From contig OZ012700.1 in NCBI GenBank assembly GCA_963942565.1, positions 5,734,567 to 5,798,566 of the forward strand: DNA of 64,000 nt, read 5' to 3'. Each line of letters begins with the position of its first letter. The first letter of the stretch is position 1. The stretch comes from Maea johnstoni. Its lineage: Eukaryota > Annelida > Polychaeta > Spionida > Magelonidae. Made by a program: the position numbers and the translations under genes. Below the pieces are notes generated by a model, which was given only the letters and a program-made list of their open reading frames with translations, was not told where the DNA came from and ran no database searches. This document shows, piece after piece, positions 58,156 to 64,000 of this stretch.

Positions 58156-58555
58156 TACAATGATAAGGTTCGGGGCTAGTTCATACTCTCTCGCACTGTA
58201 GAAGTATAAGAACACGTTTGATAAAAATTATTCAGTTTATTGTCAGTCAATATGGATTCATGTGAAGGGAAAATCAGTTTCCCAATGAACATTTGCCAGA
58301 TTATGCCTACCATAATAAAAAACATTTCTGAGGTTAAAAATACAGACAGCTATCTGAATTGTCATTAAAAAGTGCAATTACCAATGAAGTGAATAATAGA
58401 CATTATTACCAGATATGAAACTGTGGGCCATAATTTAGTGAGATAGAGATATCACAGCAGTTGATTATATTTTGCAGACATCCTTGCTTCATCCCAAATG
58501 GTTGGGAAATGAGATTTCCATTTATATCATGGCCAATAATGGGAACTTACTTTCA

Positions 58556-58578
58556 ATACACACACACAAACACACACG

Positions 58579-58638
<60 letters not shown>

Positions 58639-58640
58639 TA
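58556..58640. repeat. (CA)n/(TA)n microsatellite
   Basis: 'cacacacacaaacacacacg' then about 55 bp of TA. Confidence 0.95.
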
Positions 58641-58654
58641 ATTATTTATATATA

Positions 58655-58830
58655 CAGTCAAACGTGTAGTAAGAGACAACTCAAGGGAAGACCAAAATAT
58701 GGTCTCTTAAGACATGTGGTCTCTTAACCGAGGGTCATATAAACTGGGATGATAGACCAAGGAAAATGAAAATGTGGTCTGGATAGAGGTGGTCTCTTAA
58801 TGGAGGTGGTCGTTCAGGCAGGTTTGACTA
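58655..58830. mobile_element. Mariner-like inverted-repeat element (176 bp)
   Basis: Ends CAGTCAAACGTG and, on the other strand, TAGTCAAACCTG. Inner 'tggtctcttaa' motifs occur three times. It is flanked by TA-rich DNA, and a TA target is likely. Short elements with CAGTCAAACCTG-type ends are common in invertebrates. Confidence 0.65.
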
Positions 58831-59263
58831 TTTATATATATATATATATATATATGTGTGTATGTGTGTGTGTGTACATACATGGTATAAACTTACAAAT
58901 TGTCAATTCGTAATATAATTCAACATGTGAAAATTATCTACTGACGGGGGATAAAAAACAAATTGTTAAGCAATTATGTTAAATCAGTGCATACTCAACA
59001 GGTGAAAGGAAGACATGTCTGATCTGGGATAATAACTTAGAAAGTGGCCTCACTGAGAGGTAGCTATTATAAAATTGTGCATAATACTAATCCTCTACAA
59101 AATTATTCATCCACTTCAATAAAAAAGAAATATTAATGAAAATTTTGATTTTGATTTAAAATCATTTTTTCTGGGACATCGCTTTAACGGAACAAAAAAC
59201 AAAACAGGGGACCACACGATAGTAAGACCATTTTAGGCTGGACTGGATTGCATAGAAATTTTG

Positions 59264-59269
59264 TTTATT
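59264..59269 (-). terminator. Candidate glutaminase poly(A) signal
   Basis: AATAAA on the minus strand, about 1.1 kb past the stop codon and the first clear one seen downstream. Weakly supported. Confidence 0.25.
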
Positions 59270-59287
59270 GTCATCTTTTCTGTCTTA

Positions 59288-59502
59288 TTAACCCTTATGC
59301 TGCTGGTGGCTAACTTTGCCAATACAAAATATGCATGAAAAACCTGAAAAATTACCGAAACTCTGACAAATGGGTACTCATATGAGAGAACTCAGCAAGA
59401 GCTTTCCAATGAATACCAATATGGCAGGGTTTAGATGGTTTTCAGGAAAACTTTGCGTCATTGTGCTTTGGCTGAAAGTAGCCTCAGCATAGGAAGGGTT
59501 GA
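59288..59502 (+). mobile_element. Family A TTAA element
   Basis: TTAACCCTTATGCTGCTGG (59288) to 'cataggaagggttga' (59502). Confidence 0.9.
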
Positions 59503-59751
59503 AGGTAAATCATACCTAGCCAATTAGTCATCTGTAAAAACTGGGTATATTTAATGACTAAACCCGACTTATTGCAACTTACTCAAATATTTCTTGAATC
59601 CTAGATGTTTGCTCCATGTGTGATTACTTGGCCAAGCTTTTCACAATCTCATCCAACATTTTTATAAATGTGGGTGTCAACAATAGGTATTTCATGTACA
59701 AGCCATGCAAATGCATACATTTCTGAGAAAGATTACTCTTTCTCCTGCCTA

Positions 59752-59977
59752 AATGCTTAGGAGTTACCCCAGCAATTGTCGTCTGGATCTATGATACTTT
59801 TTACAATACAATAACTTCAGAATTGAGGATGATTTTACAAAATATTTGAAGGAGAGTTGTTGACAATGTTCTGATGAACATTTCTCCTTCAAATATTTTT
59901 CTACGTGTGCACTGGCCTGCAAGATTTCATCAAAATTGTCAGGCTGCTTTTGGCCGCTGTGACCATTAATGGGATAA
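59752..59977 (-). mobile_element. Family B TTAA element
   Basis: 'aattgtcgtctggatctatg', 'aaaatatttgaaggagagtt', 'gcctgcaagatttcatcaaa' and 'gtgaccattaatggga'. Confidence 0.85.
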
Positions 59978-60388
59978 ATCAGGAATGGCGATCCTTGGAA
60001 ATAGTAATCAAATGAATGCAGACCAAAGGTCATCTCAATAGATGTCTGTGTATTACCATTTGATCCCTACTAAGAAGAGAATGCCTGCTGTTTACTAAAA
60101 ATTAAAATTGAAATAAAATGAAATTGAGAGCCTACCTAATTTCACTCTCATCCTCTTTCAGAAAACTAATTCTTCATTAAAAAAGGAATAAAATGACACG
60201 CCTACTGATTCGACCCCCTTTATCATGCAACCACAGAAATAACATTAATTTGCCGTATACCCTATTGTAAAGTCCTGGTCTTCTACCATTGTTATTATGT
60301 ACAGTAAAAATTACTAGTATTTGTAAAGTGGGCAGATGATGTTAATGGACAGTGTTATTAAGTTATTTAAAGTCACATTTAGATTGTT

Positions 60389-60485
60389 TCAGCTGCCGCT
60401 ATTCTCGTCCTCAAATTTTCGTAAAAGCTCCTCGACGTCCTTATGACCAAAGCGCTGTGCTTCTTCACGTGGTGTGTGCCCCCAT
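60389..60485 (-). CDS. GLS: Glutaminase terminal coding exon
   Basis: Acceptor 'gttttcttgcag' on the minus strand. It completes an Arg codon, then encodes WGHTPREEAQRFGHKDVEE, LLRKFEDENSGS and TGA. It corresponds to the last ankyrin repeat of human KGA ('RWNNTPMDEALHFGHHDVF'). The acidic tail is short. Confidence 0.92.
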
Positions 60486-60519
60486 CTGCAAGAAAACAAA
60501 AACGTCATCCATCGAAAGC

Positions 60520-60572
60520 TAAAATGTGCGGCATTGTGAGGGGCTATCTATGGTGCCTTTGCAACCAAAAAG
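60520..60572 (+). mobile_element. SINE family S1 fragment
   Basis: 'aatgtgcggcattgtgaggg' and 'gctatctatggtgccttt' match the body of S1. Confidence 0.5.
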
Positions 60573-60589
60573 GGGAACTGCCGTCACCT

Positions 60590-60990
60590 AATAATAACCC
60601 AATTAATTCAATTCAATTTAAAACTTTGATTTAATCAAATCAGTCCCTACATCAAACAAACATCACGTGCCTTACTAGACCAAAATAAATCAAATTGAAA
60701 TAGTTTTGAATTAAATTAAATTAATCACTACAACAGACAAAGCCTCACATAACTTATTAAACCAAATAAATTCAAATAAAATTGATATTGAATTTAATCA
60801 AATTAATCCCTCCAAAAACAATATTTGTAACTTACCAAACTAGAATTAATTATAATGAAATTTACATTGAATTTAATCACATGAAATGCCTACAACAAAT
60901 AAACACCAGGTGCCTTACTAGACCAAACTAATCCAAATGAAATCAAAATTGAATTTAATCAAATAAATGCCTACAACCAACAAACATCAC
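60590..60990. repeat. Intronic minisatellite, about 85-bp units
   Basis: About five degenerate units repeat 'ttgaatttaatcaaat', 'aatgcctacaac.aacaaaca' and 'tgccttactagaccaaa' in the glutaminase intron. Confidence 0.82.
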
Positions 60991-61022
60991 TTTCCTCCCT
61001 GAGGACATCTCTCATTACGTAC

Positions 61023-61163
61023 CTGTCCTGAGGTTTAGGGTTGACCTTGCACTTGACCAGGAGGAACCTGACGACCTCTAGATGACCTTCAGCGGCTGCT
61101 AGATGGAGCGCGGTTCTGCGGTCGTAATCACCCTGACCCATATCAAAGCCTTTCAGGGAAAAC
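61023..61163 (-). CDS. GLS: Glutaminase ankyrin-repeat exon
   Basis: 141 bp, a multiple of 3; acceptor 'cattgtag', donor 'acag/gtacgt'. It encodes [16 protein letters not shown], then [20 protein letters not shown] and [25 protein letters not shown] is a textbook ankyrin helix pair, and CKVNP is a GLS signature. Confidence 0.95.
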
Positions 61164-61229
61164 CTACAATGAAACGATTGGGATTTAACTCAGAATGATA
61201 TTTTCCGTAAAAACTTTCCAGCAAAATCA

Positions 61230-61490
61230 TTGTACAAAATATTTGAAAGAAAGTTGTTGATCAGAATAATGACTATAATTCTCCTTCAAATCTCTTATGA
61301 AAACGACCTCCGTTTGCAAAATGTCGTAAAAGCATCAAATGTGATTTTGTTGAACGTGCGTTGAAACACTACCAGCAACTCTCCTTCAAATAATTTGTGA
61401 ATTCAGTCGTAACTTCCAAGTTATACTCAAAAGTACCAAAGTTGCAGACGACAATTTCAAAAGTTCCTCTTAACCATTAAAGGGTTAATT
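61230..61490. mobile_element. Family B TTAA elements, two merged, intronic
   Basis: 'aaaatatttgaaagaaagtt' with 'attctccttcaaatctctta', and a second core, 'caactctccttcaaataatt', followed by 'gcagacgacaattt' and 'attaaagggTTAA'. This suggests two nested or merged units. Confidence 0.65.
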
Positions 61491-61618
61491 CGCTTATGCC
61501 ATAATCAACTTGGTGCAGCAATCCCAAAATCAATGCCTAATGCAATATCATTTAATTAATCATAAGTTGATTAAAAAACCCACTCTAGTCCATACGCTTA
61601 TCAAATGATCTCACTGAC

Positions 61619-61776
61619 CTCCTCATCGCCCCCACGTCGCCGTTGAATGCGCCGAAGAGCAGGCTGACCACCTCCAGACCCTTGTCTTCCATCTTACGGC
61701 GGCGAGGATCAGTCTTCGTACTCGTGTATTTTTGAAGTATGTCATAGTGATGAAAATTAAATCTGGTGACCAGTTC
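61619..61776 (-). CDS. GLS: Glutaminase linker exon
   Basis: 158 bp; acceptor 'aaattttgcag', donor 'ggag/gtcagt'. It encodes [20 protein letters not shown], then [15 protein letters not shown] and [17 protein letters not shown]. It matches human 'DLVSLCNFHNYDNL..KKLDPRRE' and 'INLLFAAYTGDVSALRR'. This is the end of the catalytic domain and the start of the ankyrin region. Confidence 0.94.
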
Positions 61777-61803
61777 CTGCAAAATTTGGCAAATGCAATG
61801 TTA

Positions 61804-61804
61804 A

Positions 61805-61895
<91 letters not shown>
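61804..61895. repeat. (TA)n microsatellite, intronic
   Basis: About 90 bp of TA, starting within 30 bp of the splice acceptor of the glutaminase linker exon. Confidence 0.96.
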
Positions 61896-61899
<4 letters not shown>

Positions 61900-61933
61900 A
61901 TGTGTGTATAGGCATGCATATATTAATATATAA

Positions 61934-62033
<100 letters not shown>

Positions 62034-62279
62034 TCTATTTCATATATTTTGTTTAGTAGTCATTTAATAAGTCGGAAACCTGAGAAAGGGAACTAATTCT
62101 TATTGCTTTACGAAAAAAAAAGAAAATGCCATGCATCTAACAACTTTTAAGGTTGCCCTACTTTCAAATGACAAAATAACGAGTGAAGAATATATCTAAA
62201 TTGTACATGGTTATATTTCCATCTCCGATTCACGTTTCTGCCTCCTATGTTCCATTTATACACAATGACCTCTACGTAC

Positions 62280-62411
62280 CTCACAGAACTGCACGCCTCT
62301 GAAGCTGTTGCCAGTCTCATCCAGGGGCGGTGACCACAGGCAGATGCCCATTGTGTTAGGTACCACAACTAAAATACAACCAGATACACAGGATTTCGCT
62401 GGAAGCCCAAC
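62280..62411 (-). CDS. GLS: Glutaminase KS-motif exon
   Basis: 132 bp, phase 0 at both ends; acceptor 'tttttgaaattcag', donor 'tgag/gtacgt'. It encodes [19 protein letters not shown], then [17 protein letters not shown] and FRGVQFCE. It matches human 'VGLPAKSGVAGGILLVVPN', but the Gly after LPAKS and the second Gly of the following GG pair are both Cys. The motif is the family's counterpart of the beta-lactamase KTG element beside the active site. Confidence 0.94.
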
Positions 62412-62599
62412 CTGAATTTCAAAAATGAAAATTATATTCAACACATTCGCAGAAATGATTTGTACTGATACTCTTTGCAGATAAATTGACTCGGCTATTT
62501 AGGAAGATGTGAATCAATGCATTCCACTGATTGACCCGTAACATTAAGTAAACTTGGAAGCCAATGGGATGAATTGGGATTTGGAAAAATGTTTTAATT

Positions 62600-62700
62600 A
62601 AATATAATAATAATGATAATAATAATGATAATAATAATAATAATAATAGTACATGTAATAACAATAATGAAAATAATGACAATAACGATAATAATAACAT
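62600..62700. repeat. (AAT)n/(ATA)n microsatellite, intronic
   Basis: About 100 bp of imperfect aat/aatg triplets and tetramers. Confidence 0.92.
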
Positions 62701-62848
62701 AAGGTATCCTGACGACTAGAATGGTTTAATACCAACCAATTAACATTTAATAACTATGAACTTCTATCTTAAATCTTTACAAAATTTGAATATATATTGA
62801 AATATTCTCTGTACGAAAATAAGAATAAATAGGTTAAGAATATCTTAC

Positions 62849-63025
62849 CTTAAATGCAAATTGTCCTGATAAGTCGTACATTCCACAAGAATGCATTAAT
62901 GACAGTGTGTTCTGTACAGCCTCTTCATCTAAGACACGGTCCCCTGTTATAGGACAAATCCCGCCATTGGCCAGGGTAGCCGCCATCACACTCCCAGAAT
63001 CACAGTTGATCTCCGTGGCGCAAGC
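62849..63025 (-). CDS. GLS: Glutaminase catalytic exon
   Basis: 177 bp, phase 0 at both ends; acceptor 'gattgcag', donor 'taag/gtaaga'. It encodes [40 protein letters not shown] and [19 protein letters not shown]. The Tyr of CGMYDLSG corresponds to the active-site Tyr466 of human KGA. Identity to vertebrate GLS is very high here. Confidence 0.97.
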
Positions 63026-63049
63026 CTGCAATCAAGTAGTAGAATTAGT

Positions 63050-63860
63050 TTAAAATTATGTTAAAATATAGACAAATTGCAACATGAAATAAATATCATC
63101 TAAGAAATATCAAAGTTTTGGAAATATAGCATAAATGATATTGTTATATAATAAATTTCGAATGGTGAAATATACGGTCATTGATGATAAATTATTAGTT
63201 ACGCCCTGTTGGAAAGTGCAATCCGGCCTGATATCCAACCGAAGTCATACAGATCCCACGTAACGAATTTATCACCTGCTCTTTCATGCTAAGAAAAAAT
63301 AACAAATACGTCTCATAACATTTTATAATTATGAGGCTGGTGGCCAAGTGGTAATATTGAATTCTGCCGTTCGAGATTGAATTCTGCCGTTCGATATAAA
63401 ATCTGCAAAGTGTGAACGGCTCCAGGTCTAACATCTATTGACCAATCAGCATAGAGAATTACAGCAGACCAGGTGATAATGATTATTATACAAGTGCATA
63501 TCATCTTCATATTCATCACGCCTTCGTTCATGTCAACACTGCTATATTACCGTAGTAGGTTAGACGAATCAATACGTGCAATGCAATTATTACTCGCTAT
63601 CATACTAGTATTAAGAACAAACAAAACACACAGCTCTTGCCAAATATGTATTTATCTATATGTATCACTGCTTTCAATAGCTTAGGTCATCCATGCCCAG
63701 GAAACTCGGCTGGCATGCGGCCATTTGTGCCCGGATGCCCACGCATTTAGTACATGAATTATATGTCGGCATGGTAGAAATAAGTAACAAACCATCATCA
63801 TATATCATACACAAAACTTTTCTCTAAATACCATGGCATTCACTATACCATCACTCGTAG
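63050..63860. other. Glutaminase intron, no further feature
   Basis: AT-rich. The 22-bp segment 'gaattctgccgttcga' plus flank is repeated at about 63358 and 63379. Short ORFs here lack coding character. Confidence 0.6.
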
Positions 63861-63868
63861 ATACTGAC

Positions 63869-63986
63869 CTGGAGATAAAGGTCGAGAGACTCCTGAAGGT
63901 TGGCCCCTTCGGGAAAACACTGCCCCTCTTTCAGATAAAAGTTCAAGGCGTTTTTTCGTCCAGCCTTTTCGCGATCTGATAGGAAA
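63869..63986 (-). CDS. GLS: Glutaminase substrate-site exon (first in the window)
   Basis: 118 bp; acceptor 'tcttttttcaacag', donor 'ccag/gtcagt'. Its first base completes a codon from an exon outside the window. It encodes FLSDREKAGRKNALNFYLK, then EGQCFPEGANLQESLDLYLQ. Ungapped alignment to human 'SERESGDRNFAIGYYLKE' puts Asp at Glu381 and Lys at Asn388, two substrate-contacting positions of KGA. The Tyr414 counterpart (LDLYLQ) is kept. Confidence 0.93.
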
Positions 63987-64000
63987 CTGTTGAAAAAAGA

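Overview
This is AT-rich animal nuclear DNA. It has GT-AG introns, small exons in kilobase-scale introns, long (TA)n, (TC)n and (GA)n microsatellites, many minisatellites, tRNA-derived SINEs and dozens of short DNA-transposon copies. The two recognisable genes, the repeat style and the lack of vertebrate repeats suggest a marine invertebrate, perhaps a deuterostome such as an echinoderm or hemichordate. The species cannot be settled from sequence alone.

Two host genes face each other tail to tail. On the plus strand, eight coding exons (32887-50906) encode the last 302 residues of the cell-polarity scaffold Scribble. All eight junctions keep one reading frame, and a 3' UTR intron follows the stop. 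On the minus strand, six exons (63986 down to 60389) encode the C-terminal 273 residues of a kidney-type glutaminase (GLS family): the end of the catalytic domain followed by ankyrin repeats. The two 3' ends approach each other between about 57.9 and 59.3 kb. The glutaminase carries unusual changes at and near substrate-binding positions.

From 1 to 32.9 kb I find no recognised host exon. This stretch is either the intron or linker region of scribble or DNA upstream of a shorter transcript. It holds one coiled-coil ORF (21848-22249), probably a LINE ORF1 fragment, many repeats, a 200-base assembly gap (23801-24000) and a few regulatory-looking islands.

Two short TTAA-flanked element families, called here A (about 210 bp) and B (about 230 bp), dominate the window, with roughly 30 copies or fragments of each. 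They look like non-autonomous piggyBac-type elements. On either side of the assembly gap, two copies of one locus show reciprocal filled and empty family-A sites at TTAA, which is direct evidence of insertion. Two hAT-like elements with exact 8-bp target duplications, two TA-flanked mariner-like elements, SINEs with 17-bp and 11-bp target duplications, and more than ten minisatellites complete the picture.
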